A stretch of DNA of 14,404 bases, taken from the NCBI GenBank assembly GCA_045602025.1, contig JAZSAT010000035.1, positions 1 to 14,404 of the forward strand, read 5' to 3'. Source of the DNA: RGIG5579 sp045602025. Its GTDB lineage: Bacteria; Bacillota; Clostridia; Oscillospirales; SIG627. The notes under the pieces were generated by a model. The model ran no database searches. It was given only the letters and a program-made list of their open reading frames with translations, and had not been told where the DNA came from. The position numbers and the translations under genes were made by a program. Below, one piece after another: positions 6,214-14,343 of the stretch (positions within the stretch are counted from its first letter, which is position 1; each line of letters opens with the position of its first letter).

Positions 6214-6458
6214 TTTCACAGTTTTCCTGTTAAGTTCCTGTGGATTGTATGTGGAAAAGAAAAGGCAAAAATTACCCCTGTGAAATGGGAAAGTTACAAG
6301 ACATTTTTTCACAGAAAAATTTTACCTAACTTTTCTTAAAATTCTTCGGTTTTAAGCCATATTTTCAGTAATCCACATATTTCACAGCCTATACGGTGAA
6401 GACGAAATAATTTTTTAAATAAAAGAAATCAATTTTTTGCCAAGGAGATAAAAAAATC
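6214..6458. other. Probable oriC: DnaA-box-bearing dnaA-dnaN spacer
   Basis: This 245-bp spacer holds several near-matches to the DnaA box TGTGGATAA: TGTGGATTG (6239-6247), TGTGGAAAA (6250-6258) and, reversed, TAATCCACA (6369-6377, 8/9). There are also shorter TGTGAAA-type sites, read on either strand, at about 6215-6221, 6279-6286, 6305-6313 and 6378-6386. AT-rich stretches at about 6303-6350 and 6405-6445 could be the unwinding region. The dnaA-dnaN gap is the usual place for a Firmicutes origin. No perfect consensus box is present and no clear DnaA-trio run was identified. The dnaN ribosome-binding site AAGGAGAT lies at about 6442-6449. Confidence 0.72.
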
Positions 6459-7583
6459 ATGTTTATCCGAGCTGAGAAAAAAACACTGCTTGATGCTATG
6501 AGTCCTTGTCTTTGTGCCATCGCTTCCAGAAGCGCAAACGCTGCTCTTGCCTGCCTTTACTTAAAAGCAGAGAAAACAGAAGACGAAGAAAAGGTTACTA
6601 TTACCACCTTTGATACCACAAAGGGTGTGAAGACAAGTTTCCCCGCACAGATTTTAGAAGAAGGCTCTATTCTTTTAGATGCGGTAAAACTGACCTCCAT
6701 GATCCGCGCACTGCCTGACGGAGAGATCACCATCTCAAACGATGCCAATTTTGTAACCACCATTTCCGCAGGTGCCGCAAAATTTGAAATTCTCGGTATG
6801 TCCGCAGATCTTTTCCCCACTATGCCTCTTCTTCAGGGCGATAAGAAGTTTGTGATCGAGCAGGGAACTCTTAAGAAAATGCTTCAGCAGGTGATCTTTG
6901 CCTGTGCAACCATAGACTTAAAGCCCATTCTCACCGGTGTTCTTTTCGAATCCTTCGGTGAAAAATTGCGCCTTTGCGGCTGTGACGGTTACAGAATCGC
7001 CATTCGCGAGGAGGAGTGTATCAAGGGTCTCAGCATGGATGTGAGATTTGTGGTTCCCGCTAAAACGCTTCAGGAGCTGATCCGTCTTCTTTCTGACGAC
7101 GATACCCAGATCCGCATTGAGCTTGCAAGAAGACATATTATCTTCGCATTTGAAGATTTCTACTTTTTCTCCCGCTATGTGGAAGGAGAATACATTGATT
7201 ATTCCAAGAGCTTGCCTAAGGAATTCCGCACAAGAGTGAAGCTTTCTTTGCCGGAAGCCATCGGCTGCTTTGAAAGATGCTCCCTTCTCATTGACGAGAG
7301 AGCAAAAAGCCCCATTCGCTTAAAAGTTACGCCCGACGGGCTGGAGGTGAAATGCACCACTGCCAACGGTAAGATCGACGAAGAGATCTTTTGCAAGGTG
7401 GAAGGGGAAGAAATGGTTGTTGGCTTTAACAATAAATTTCTTTTGGATGCCCTTCGCGGTGCAGCCTCCTGCGGACAGGAAGAGGTTATGTTTGATCTGA
7501 ATTCTCCTCTGTCCGGTATGGCTATTACAAGCACTGAAACCGATGCCTTCTATTATATGGTCGTACCCATGCGACTGAACTGA
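6459..7583 (+). CDS. dnaN: DNA polymerase III beta subunit (sliding clamp)
   Basis: The 374-residue product has the normal length for the beta clamp, the ring that tethers DNA polymerase to its template, built from three similar domains of about 120 residues. Family features include the N-terminal opening MFIRAEKKTLLDAM, the segment LPDGEITISN with the following strand (roughly 85-110), the middle motif GCDGYRIAIREE (about 171-182), and the clamp ending YYMVVPMRLN, which closes the third domain. ATG is preceded by AAGGAGAT at suitable spacing. It sits directly after dnaA, the classical position. Its TGA overlaps the recF ATG by one base (TGATG), so recF translation is probably coupled. No gene for an S4-domain YaaA-type protein lies between dnaN and recF, unlike in Bacillus. 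Confidence 0.97.
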   Translation: MFIRAEKKTLLDAMSPCLCAIASRSANAALACLYLKAEKTEDEEKVTITTFDTTKGVKTSFPAQILEEGSILLDAVKLTSMIRALPDGEITISNDANFVTTISAGAAKFEILGMSADLFPTMPLLQGDKKFVIEQGTLKKMLQQVIFACATIDLKPILTGVLFESFGEKLRLCGCDGYRIAIREEECIKGLSMDVRFVVPAKTLQELIRLLSDDDTQIRIELARRHIIFAFEDFYFFSRYVEGEYIDYSKSLPKEFRTRVKLSLPEAIGCFERCSLLIDERAKSPIRLKVTPDGLEVKCTTANGKIDEEIFCKVEGEEMVVGFNNKFLLDALRGAASCGQEEVMFDLNSPLSGMAITSTETDAFYYMVVPMRLN

Positions 7584-8674
7584 TGCGGCTGGACCATATA
7601 GAAGTTTCTTCTTTTCGCAATATAGAAAAAGCCTCCGTCTCCTTTTTACCGGGAAGCAATGCCCTTGTGGGAAAAAATGCCCAGGGTAAGACCAATCTGA
7701 TGGAAGCGATCTACCTTCTTGCTTGCGGAAAGAGCTTTCGTGTAAGATATTATCGGGAAATGATCTCCTACGACAAAAAAAGCTGCACGGTTGCCGTGCA
7801 GGTGTCGGGGGAAGGTCTTCCCTTTGAGCTGAAAATGGTACTGGATGCCAAGGAAGGCAAGGCTATTTATAAAAACGGTGTAAAAATTTCCCGCCTTTCG
7901 GATTTTTTGGGACTGTTTCGTGTGGTTTTGTTCTGTCCTGAGCATCTGTCTCTTGTAAAGGACGGTCCCGGCAAAAGGAGAAGCTTTATTGACGGTGCCA
8001 TTTGTCAGATCCGCCCCTATTACGCATCCCTTTTAAATGAATTTAACAAGATCGAAGCACAGAGAAGCGCGCTGCTGAAGCAAAGCGCAAAGAAAAGCAT
8101 TCCGAAGGAGCTTTTTACCGTTTGGAATGAAAGGCTTGCAGGGATCAGCGTAAAAATTGCCTGTATCCGCGCAGATTATATCCGCTCTCTTTCCCGCCTT
8201 GCCCCTGTTCATTTTGATAAAATTGCAAAGGGCACGGAGGAGATGAAATTAAAATATATCTCCGATGTATATCAGGAAGGCCTTTCTCCGGAGGAAATGA
8301 ATAAAAAATATCTGTTACAGCTGGAGGATTCTTTCCTGTCCGATCAAAAATACGGCTTTACATCAAAGGGAATCCACAGAGACGACCTTGACATTGAAAT
8401 CGGAAATAAGAGCGCGCGGAATTTTGCCTCTCAGGGACAGCAGAGAAGTGCCGTGCTCGCGCTGAAATTTGCAGAAGGCGAGATCTCAAGAGAAATGACC
8501 GGCCAGGACCCTGTTTATCTTTTGGACGATGTACTCAGCGAGCTTGACGAAGAAAGAAGAGAGTATATTACAACGGGCCTTGTGGGAAAACAGGTGATCA
8601 TTTCCGGCACGGAGGAAAAGGATCTTTCCTTTGTGGATAAGAAAATTTGTGTTTCGAAGGGAACTTTTCAATGA
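7583..8674 (+). CDS. recF: DNA replication and repair protein RecF
   Basis: The 363-residue product is a complete RecF, an SMC-like ATPase that helps load RecA at gaps. Walker A is GKNAQGKT (30-37), followed by the family segment NLMEAIYLLACGKSFR. The ABC signature is SQGQQRSAVLALKFAE (283-298) and Walker B is VYLLDDVLSELD (311-322), with the D-loop in the same block. FCPEHLSLVKDGPGKRRSFID (118-137 in part) is the conserved RecF middle motif. The start is the ATG overlapping the dnaN stop; no separate ribosome-binding site is needed. Its own TGA overlaps the next gene's ATG (ATGA), so dnaN, recF and remB form a tight translational chain. Confidence 0.96.
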   Translation: MRLDHIEVSSFRNIEKASVSFLPGSNALVGKNAQGKTNLMEAIYLLACGKSFRVRYYREMISYDKKSCTVAVQVSGEGLPFELKMVLDAKEGKAIYKNGVKISRLSDFLGLFRVVLFCPEHLSLVKDGPGKRRSFIDGAICQIRPYYASLLNEFNKIEAQRSALLKQSAKKSIPKELFTVWNERLAGISVKIACIRADYIRSLSRLAPVHFDKIAKGTEEMKLKYISDVYQEGLSPEEMNKKYLLQLEDSFLSDQKYGFTSKGIHRDDLDIEIGNKSARNFASQGQQRSAVLALKFAEGEISREMTGQDPVYLLDDVLSELDEERREYITTGLVGKQVIISGTEEKDLSFVDKKICVSKGTFQ

Positions 8675-8928
8675 AAAATCCTTTTTTGGATATTGGAGAC
8701 GGCAATGCCGTTTTGAAAAATAAGGTGGTTCTTGTATTAAATGCAGAAAGCTCCACCTTGCAAAAGGATACCCGCAATTTTATTAAGAAATTAAACCGGG
8801 AAAATCATGCCGTTATGCCGAAAAAGGCATTAAGGCAGGTCAACTCGTTTATTTTATGCAATGCATACGGGGAGGACAGTCTGTTTTCATCCTCCCGTTC
8901 CTCAAAAGCAGTAAGTGAAAACGGATAA
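8671..8928 (+). CDS. remB: RemB/YaaB-like DUF370 protein
   Basis: The 85-residue product resembles the small DUF370 (extracellular matrix regulator RemA/RemB) proteins that sit between recF and gyrB in Bacillus and relatives. Points of resemblance are the opening PFLDIGDGNAVLKNKVVLVL, matching the family's short beta start with a conserved IGD/LGD, the central NFIKKLNREN stretch, the strand SFILCN (67-72), and the closing SLFSSSRSSKAV, comparable to the family's YSPISSSTLKKR. Length and position fit. The start is the ATG at 8671 overlapping the recF stop by 4 nt; an upstream in-frame ATG at 8647 would lie inside recF and is less likely. Function in this organism is unproven; Bacillus RemA binds DNA, and RemB is less studied. 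Confidence 0.72.
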   Translation: MKNPFLDIGDGNAVLKNKVVLVLNAESSTLQKDTRNFIKKLNRENHAVMPKKALRQVNSFILCNAYGEDSLFSSSRSSKAVSENG

Positions 8929-8963
8929 CATTGTAACAACATCGTAAGGAAAGGAAAACGATT

Positions 8964-11006
8964 TTGGAAAACAAGGAATTTACCCAGGTAGAAAACACCT
9001 ACGACGAAAATCAAATACAGGTACTGGAAGGACTGGAAGCGGTTCGGAAAAGACCCGGTATGTATATCGGTTCTACCGGTCAGAGGGGTCTTCACCATCT
9101 GATCTATGAGATTGTGGATAACTCCATTGACGAGGCACTTGCGGGCAGATGCGATACCATCACCGTAAAGCTTCATAAGGACGGATCGGTCTCTGTTCAG
9201 GACAACGGCAGAGGTGTGCCTGCAGGTACCCATCCCAAAATGGGAATCCCTACTCTTGAGGTGGTATTTACCGTGCTTCACGCAGGCGGTAAATTCGGCG
9301 GCGGCGGATATAAGATCTCCGGCGGTCTTCACGGTGTAGGTGCCAGTGTAGTAAACGCCCTTTCCGAATGGATGGAGGTCGTCAACTGCTACGACGGTAA
9401 GGAATATACCGAGCGTTTTGAAAGAGGTAAGGTGGCAAGAGGCATTCAGTGCACGGGTGAAACCGAAAAGCACGGACTTTTTGTTCGCTTTATGCCCGAC
9501 AGCCAGATCTTTACCGAAATGGATTTCGACTATACCACGGTTTTAAACCGTCTTCGCGAGCAGGCATTTCTGACTGCAGGCGTTACCATTGACTTTTACG
9601 ACGAGAGAGATTTCGACGGTAAGAGCGAAATGGAAGCGGCTCTGGAAAACGGACTCATTACCGAAGAGGAAGCTTTTCAGGAGGATGAGGAAGAAAGAGA
9701 AGACGGCGGCTACTACCGCAAGGAAAAGGAAAAGAAGTATACCAGACTTTATTTTGAAGGCGGTATCCGTTCCTTTGTTTCTTACTTAAATGAAAAGAAG
9801 AGATGCAATCTCTTAAACGAAAAGGTTATCTACATTTCCTCCGAGGGCAAGGGCTGTACGGCTGAGGTTGCTCTTCAGTATAACGACGGCTATCAGGATA
9901 TGACCTTATCCTTTGCCAATAACATTCATACCCCCGAGGGCGGTACCCATGAGACCGGCTTTAAGACAGGTCTTACCAAGGTATTTAACGAATACGCCAA
10001 GAAATACGGATACCTGAAGGACAGTGACAAGAAATTTTCCGGAGAGGATGTAAGAGAGGGTCTTACCTGTATCATCTCCGTTAAGGTAGAAGAGACCCAG
10101 TTTGAAGGTCAGACCAAGACAAAGCTGGGTAATGTAGAGGTTCGCCCCTTGGTGGATTCTCTTATGACCGAAAAGCTTGGAGAATATTTTGAAGAAAATC
10201 CCGCAGTAGCAAAGCTTCTCATTGAAAAAGCTCTTGCTGCCAACCGTGCAAGAGAAGCGGCAAAGAAGGCAAGAGAGGCTTCCCGAAGAAAGAGCCCTCT
10301 GGAATCCGGTGCCCATCCTGAAAAGCTTGCAGACTGCCAGGAAAAGGATCCTGCCAAGAGCGAGATCTTCTTTGTAGAGGGTGACTCTGCAGGCGGTACC
10401 GCAAAGGACGGCAGAGATTCCAAATATCAGGCCATTCTTCCCCTTCGCGGTAAGATCTTAAATGTAGAAAAGGCCCGTCTTGACAGGGTATATTCCTCCA
10501 CCCAGATCATCCCCATCATTCAGGTATTGGGCTGCGGTATCGGAGACGATTTTGACATTGAAAAGCTCCGCTACGGCAAGATCATTCTGATGGCGGGTGC
10601 GGATGTGGACGGTGCTCACATCAAGACCCTTCTTCTCACCTTCTTCTTCCGTCATATGAGACCGCTCATTGAAAAAGGCCACATTTTCTGTGCAATGCCT
10701 CCTTTATATAAGGTATATAAGGGCAAGCAGCAGGAATACGCCTTCTCCGATGAAGAAAGAGATGAGATCATTGCCCGTATGGGTGACAATGCCCAGGCAG
10801 AACGGTACAAAGGTCTTGGTGAAATGGATGCCAATCAGCTTTGGGAGACCACCATGGACCCCGAAACCCGTACCCTTGTTTCCGTAAGCATTGAGGATGC
10901 TTATGCGGCCGATGAGACCTTTACCCTTCTTATGGGTGATAAGGTAGAGCCGAGACGAGAATTTATCGAGCAAAACGCTAAATATGTGCAAAATCTCGAC
11001 ATCTGA
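8964..11006 (+). CDS. gyrB: DNA gyrase subunit B (TTG start)
   Basis: The 680-residue product is the ATPase subunit of gyrase, which introduces negative supercoils. The GHKL ATPase shows Asn53 in EIVDNSIDEAL, VQDNGRGVPAG (78-88) and the glycine-rich lid from GGKFGGGGYKIS at 108. The transducer has QTKTKLGN. The TOPRIM metal site is EGDSAGG (Glu472) with DVDGAH (Asp547, Asp549), and the gyrase tail ends REFIEQNAKYVQNLDI. A charged insertion at about 222-258, acidic then basic, makes it some 40 residues longer than the usual 640. The start is TTG at 8964: AAGGAAAGGA lies upstream, the next in-frame ATG (residue 33) is within the conserved RPGMYIG motif, and no other start fits. gyrA follows after a 246-bp spacer. 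Confidence 0.97.
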   Translation: MENKEFTQVENTYDENQIQVLEGLEAVRKRPGMYIGSTGQRGLHHLIYEIVDNSIDEALAGRCDTITVKLHKDGSVSVQDNGRGVPAGTHPKMGIPTLEVVFTVLHAGGKFGGGGYKISGGLHGVGASVVNALSEWMEVVNCYDGKEYTERFERGKVARGIQCTGETEKHGLFVRFMPDSQIFTEMDFDYTTVLNRLREQAFLTAGVTIDFYDERDFDGKSEMEAALENGLITEEEAFQEDEEEREDGGYYRKEKEKKYTRLYFEGGIRSFVSYLNEKKRCNLLNEKVIYISSEGKGCTAEVALQYNDGYQDMTLSFANNIHTPEGGTHETGFKTGLTKVFNEYAKKYGYLKDSDKKFSGEDVREGLTCIISVKVEETQFEGQTKTKLGNVEVRPLVDSLMTEKLGEYFEENPAVAKLLIEKALAANRAREAAKKAREASRRKSPLESGAHPEKLADCQEKDPAKSEIFFVEGDSAGGTAKDGRDSKYQAILPLRGKILNVEKARLDRVYSSTQIIPIIQVLGCGIGDDFDIEKLRYGKIILMAGADVDGAHIKTLLLTFFFRHMRPLIEKGHIFCAMPPLYKVYKGKQQEYAFSDEERDEIIARMGDNAQAERYKGLGEMDANQLWETTMDPETRTLVSVSIEDAYAADETFTLLMGDKVEPRREFIEQNAKYVQNLDI

Positions 11007-11252
11007 TTGTGGAAAACTCTGTGGATTGTGTGTGAAACTATGAAAAAACGATAAGTTTTCCACAGCTTGTGGAAAAGTAGTCCACCGAAAAAAAGAGCTT
11101 GAAAACATAAGAAAATAAGGGAATTTTTCTCTTTTACAAAAAATTAGACCCGAAATAATTCACAAAAAGAAAAAAGGAAAAAAGACATTTTCCTCTGTGA
11201 AACGCTTTTTGTGAAACACAAAAAAGACCCCCCATAGAAAGGAAACATTTTT
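11007..11252. promoter_or_regulatory. DnaA-box-like cluster between gyrB and gyrA
   Basis: The spacer contains TGTGGAAAA at 11008-11016 and 11068-11076, its reverse TTTTCCACA at 11056-11064, and TGTGGATTG at 11020-11028. TGTGAAAC occurs at 11031-11038, 11196-11203 and 11210-11217. The sites at 11056-11064 and 11068-11076 form a dyad with a 3-bp centre. TGTGGAAAA and TGTGGATTG are the same variants seen in the dnaA-dnaN spacer. The remainder is purine-rich and AT-rich, and the gyrA ribosome-binding site AGAAAGGAAA is near 11236. A weak promoter (TTTACA at 11133-11138 with AATAAT-like -10 at short spacing) is possible. It may be part of the origin, a DnaA-titration site or a DnaA-controlled gyrA promoter. 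Confidence 0.6.
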
Positions 11253-13823
11253 ATGGAATTGAATTTAGAAGGACAGAAGATCGATAACGTTGATATTGTC
11301 AAAGAGATCAAAAAAAGCTATATCGATTATTCTATGAGTGTAATTGTAGGCCGTGCGCTGCCGGATGTGAGAGACGGTCTGAAGCCCGTACACCGCAGAA
11401 TTTTATATGCGATGTATGAGGATAAATTGACCAGTGATAAGCCCTTCCGCAAATCTGCCACCACGGTAGGTAATGTGCTGGGTCACTATCACCCCCACGG
11501 CGACAGTGCGGTGTATGATGCTATGGTGCGTCTTGCCCAGAACTTTTCCATGCGCTATCCCTTGGTGGAGGGCCACGGTAACTTCGGTAATATTGACGGT
11601 GACGGCGCCGCTGCCTACCGTTATACCGAGGCAAGAATGGCAAAAATGGCAAATTCCATGCTCCAGGATATTGAAAAGGATGTAGTGGATTTTGTTCCTA
11701 ACTTTGATAACAAATTAAAGGAGCCTACCGTTCTTCCCAGCCGTTTCCCCAATCTTCTTTGTAACGGCAGTGTGGGCATTGCAGTCGGTATGGCAACAAA
11801 CATCCCCCCTCACAACCTTTGTGAGGTAATTGACGCGGTCATTTACCTGATGGAAAATCCCGAGGCTCAGGTTCGTGATCTGATGGCCTTTGTAAAGGGT
11901 CCCGACTTCCCCACCGCCGCCAAGATCTACGGCACAAACGGAATCGAGCAGGCTTATCTGACAGGCCGCGGCAAGGTTCTGATGCGCAGCCGTACCCATT
12001 TTGAGACCCACGGAAAGCGCGAGTGCATCATTGTAGACGAAATTCCCTATCAGGTGAACAAATCCGATCTGGTCAAGGGCATTGCAGACCTTGTTAAGGA
12101 TAAGAGGATCGAGGGCATTGTGGACCTTCGCGATGAAAGCTGTAAGGGTAAGATCCGCATTGTCATTGAATTGCGCCACGATGTAAATCGCGAGGTTATT
12201 TTGAATCTCCTTTATAAGTATTCGAGACTTCAGGAGACCTTCGCTATGAATATGCTCGCTCTGGTCGGCGGCGAGCCTAAGACCCTTTCCTTAAAGGAGA
12301 TGCTGGGCCATTATCTGAAGCATCAGGAAGAGGTAACGGAGAGAAGATGCCGATTTGATCTGAACCGTGCCCTTGCCCGTCTTCACATTTTAGAGGGCTA
12401 CAAGATCGCCATCGATAATATCGACGAGGTGATCCGCATCATCCGCTCTCACCGTACCCAGAGTGAGGCAAAGCAGGGATTGATCGAGCGTTTTGCTCTT
12501 TCCGAAGCACAGGGTCAGGCCATTGTAGAAATGCCCCTGGGCCGTCTTGCTGGTCTTGAAATTGAAAAGATCCTGGAGGAAATGGCAGAAAAACAGAAGC
12601 TTTGCGAATACCTTCAGGGAATTTTAAGCGATAAGGAAAAGCTCCTTGCCCTGTTAAAGGAAGAGCTTCTTGAAATCCGCAGAAAATTTGGTGACGAAAG
12701 AAGAACCACCATTGAGCAGGCGGCAGACGACATTGTTCTGGAAGACCTGATTGAAAAGCATAAAGCGGTTATTACCATTACCCACGCAGGCTACATCAAG
12801 CGTCAGAAGCTTGATGATTATGAAGCACAGAGAACCGGCGGTAAGGGTATGCGAGCCCTCACCACCAAGGAGGAGGACTCCATCCGTGATCTGTTTGTAA
12901 GCCACAGCCATAACTATGTGTTCTTCTTCTCAAACCTTGGCAGACTTTATGTGAAAAAATGCTATGAGATCCCCGAGGCAAGCCGTACCGCAAAGGGTAC
13001 CAATCTTGTGAATGTACTGAATTTGAAGGAAGGCGAAAAAATCACCGCTTACCTTTCCGTACAGAAGCTTGGCACCGAGGAGATCCTCTCCTTTGTAACA
13101 AAAGACGGCTTTGTAAAGCGCACTCCCTTAAAGCTTTTCCGTCACATTCGCCGTGACGGTGTGAAGGCCATCACCTTGAATGAAGGTGACGAGCTGCTCT
13201 TTGTGAATAAGACCGAGGGCGATCAGGATCTGTTTGTAGCTTCTACCTCGGGTCTTGCCGTCAGATTTGAGGAAAAAGAGATCAGACTGATGGGCAGAAC
13301 CGCCCGCGGTGTAAGAGCCATGCGCCTGGCAGAGGGTGCCTCTGTTTGCGGTGCAGTTTCCATCCTCCATGAAAACGAAGAAAGATGCCTTGTGACCTTA
13401 ACGGACAACGGTGTAGGTAAGCGAAGCGACTTTAGTGAATTCGGTACCAAGCACCGCGGCGGTAAGGGTATGAAGTGTCAGGCTCTCGGCGGCAAGGCCG
13501 GCGAAAAGCTCATCGGTATTTGTGCCGTAGCAGAGGAAGACGACCTTCTTCTCATCTCCTCCGACGGAAAGCTTGTCCGTGTTCACGCAGACAGCATTTC
13601 CTGCGTTGGCAGAGGCAGTGCCGGTATCTTTGTAATGCGTCCGGAAGAAGGCGAAAATCTGATTTCCTTCCAGAGAGTAGTCAACGATGAAGAACTGAAG
13701 AAGGATGCAGAAAATGTAGAAGAGTCCGGAGAAGAGATGATCGAGGGCGAAGAGGTAGAAGATCTTCCCGAAACCGATGAAGAAATCGAGGAAGCGGACG
13801 ATCTTTCCGAAGATGAAGAATAA
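11253..13823 (+). CDS. gyrA: DNA gyrase subunit A
   Basis: The 856-residue product is the breakage-reunion subunit of gyrase. The winged-helix region carries HPHGDSAVYDAMVRLAQ with Ser85 and Asp89 at the positions of the classical quinolone-resistance residues, both in their usual susceptible state. The catalytic tyrosine is Tyr124 in RYTEARMAKM. The C-terminal beta-pinwheel contains the GyrA box QRTGGKG at 526-532 (canonical QRRGGKG), which marks it as gyrase, not ParC. The last 40 or so residues are strongly acidic (many E/D), resembling the acidic tails that tune gyrase in some bacteria. ATG has AGAAAGGAAA upstream. The 3' end overlaps the start of the phosphopantetheinyl transferase gene by 11 nt. 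Confidence 0.97.
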   Translation: MELNLEGQKIDNVDIVKEIKKSYIDYSMSVIVGRALPDVRDGLKPVHRRILYAMYEDKLTSDKPFRKSATTVGNVLGHYHPHGDSAVYDAMVRLAQNFSMRYPLVEGHGNFGNIDGDGAAAYRYTEARMAKMANSMLQDIEKDVVDFVPNFDNKLKEPTVLPSRFPNLLCNGSVGIAVGMATNIPPHNLCEVIDAVIYLMENPEAQVRDLMAFVKGPDFPTAAKIYGTNGIEQAYLTGRGKVLMRSRTHFETHGKRECIIVDEIPYQVNKSDLVKGIADLVKDKRIEGIVDLRDESCKGKIRIVIELRHDVNREVILNLLYKYSRLQETFAMNMLALVGGEPKTLSLKEMLGHYLKHQEEVTERRCRFDLNRALARLHILEGYKIAIDNIDEVIRIIRSHRTQSEAKQGLIERFALSEAQGQAIVEMPLGRLAGLEIEKILEEMAEKQKLCEYLQGILSDKEKLLALLKEELLEIRRKFGDERRTTIEQAADDIVLEDLIEKHKAVITITHAGYIKRQKLDDYEAQRTGGKGMRALTTKEEDSIRDLFVSHSHNYVFFFSNLGRLYVKKCYEIPEASRTAKGTNLVNVLNLKEGEKITAYLSVQKLGTEEILSFVTKDGFVKRTPLKLFRHIRRDGVKAITLNEGDELLFVNKTEGDQDLFVASTSGLAVRFEEKEIRLMGRTARGVRAMRLAEGASVCGAVSILHENEERCLVTLTDNGVGKRSDFSEFGTKHRGGKGMKCQALGGKAGEKLIGICAVAEEDDLLLISSDGKLVRVHADSISCVGRGSAGIFVMRPEEGENLISFQRVVNDEELKKDAENVEESGEEMIEGEEVEDLPETDEEIEEADDLSEDEE

Positions 13824-14343
13824 TCCGTACCTTTTTATAAAAGAAACAAAAGGCCAAGCAAAATCAGAGTCCCGCTGCCTTCTTCGGGAGGCAGCCGAGG
13901 CTTTTTTCCGCGAGGAAAAAATTCCCGAGGAAGAAATTTTAAGAACCTCTTTGGGAAAGCCTTACTTTCCCTCGGGCAACATATACCTTTCCATGACCCA
14001 TACAGGGAATCTTTTTGCCGCTGTTTTTTCCATATATCCCGTAGGGATCGATGCAGAACCGGCAGAGATCAGAAAAGAAGGGGTCGCCCTTCGGTTTTTC
14101 TCCGAAGAGGAGAGAAAATATCCCTTTTCTCAGGTTTGGACCGCAAAAGAGGCAGTTGCAAAGCTTGACGGGAGAGGGCTTAGTGTGATAGGAAAGGTAA
14201 GAGTCGAAGAAAATTTTGCTTTTCTCGAAGAGAAAAAGTATCTTCTTGAACGGCAACGGGTAGGAGAATATCTTCTTACCATTGCCTTACTTTCTTTTGA
14301 AAAAGAAAGTAAGCAAAGAAAACTTCCCAATAATAAAAAATAA
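13813..14343 (+). CDS. 4'-phosphopantetheinyl transferase (Sfp-like, short)
   Basis: The 176-residue product has the motifs of the 4'-phosphopantetheinyl transferase superfamily, which moves the phosphopantetheine arm of CoA onto acyl or peptidyl carrier proteins. Visible are GKPYF (48-52), LSMTHTGNLFAAVFS (59-73), the metal-binding GIDAEPA (78-84; Asp80, Glu82) and WTAKEAVAKLDGRGL (109-123; Trp109, Lys112, Glu113, Lys117). It is shorter than typical Sfp (about 220) and longer than AcpS (about 120). The start is the ATG at 13813 inside the gyrA end; a longer in-frame start at 13777 would add a basic stretch that is merely gyrA's tail in another frame. No strong ribosome-binding site is seen, so translation may depend on gyrA. 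Its last 16 residues (SFEKESKQRKLPNNKK) come from repeat copy E. Carrier-protein partner not in the window. Confidence 0.85.
   Translation: MKNNPYLFIKETKGQAKSESRCLLREAAEAFFREEKIPEEEILRTSLGKPYFPSGNIYLSMTHTGNLFAAVFSIYPVGIDAEPAEIRKEGVALRFFSEEERKYPFSQVWTAKEAVAKLDGRGLSVIGKVRVEENFAFLEEKKYLLERQRVGEYLLTIALLSFEKESKQRKLPNNKK

Noticed and set aside
8805..9473. Long minus-strand open frame opposite remB and gyrB
   Set aside because: It overlaps conserved gyrB coding sequence and shows no family features.
11253..13823. ParC (topoisomerase IV A subunit)
   Set aside because: The GyrA box QRTGGKG and position directly after gyrB identify it as GyrA.
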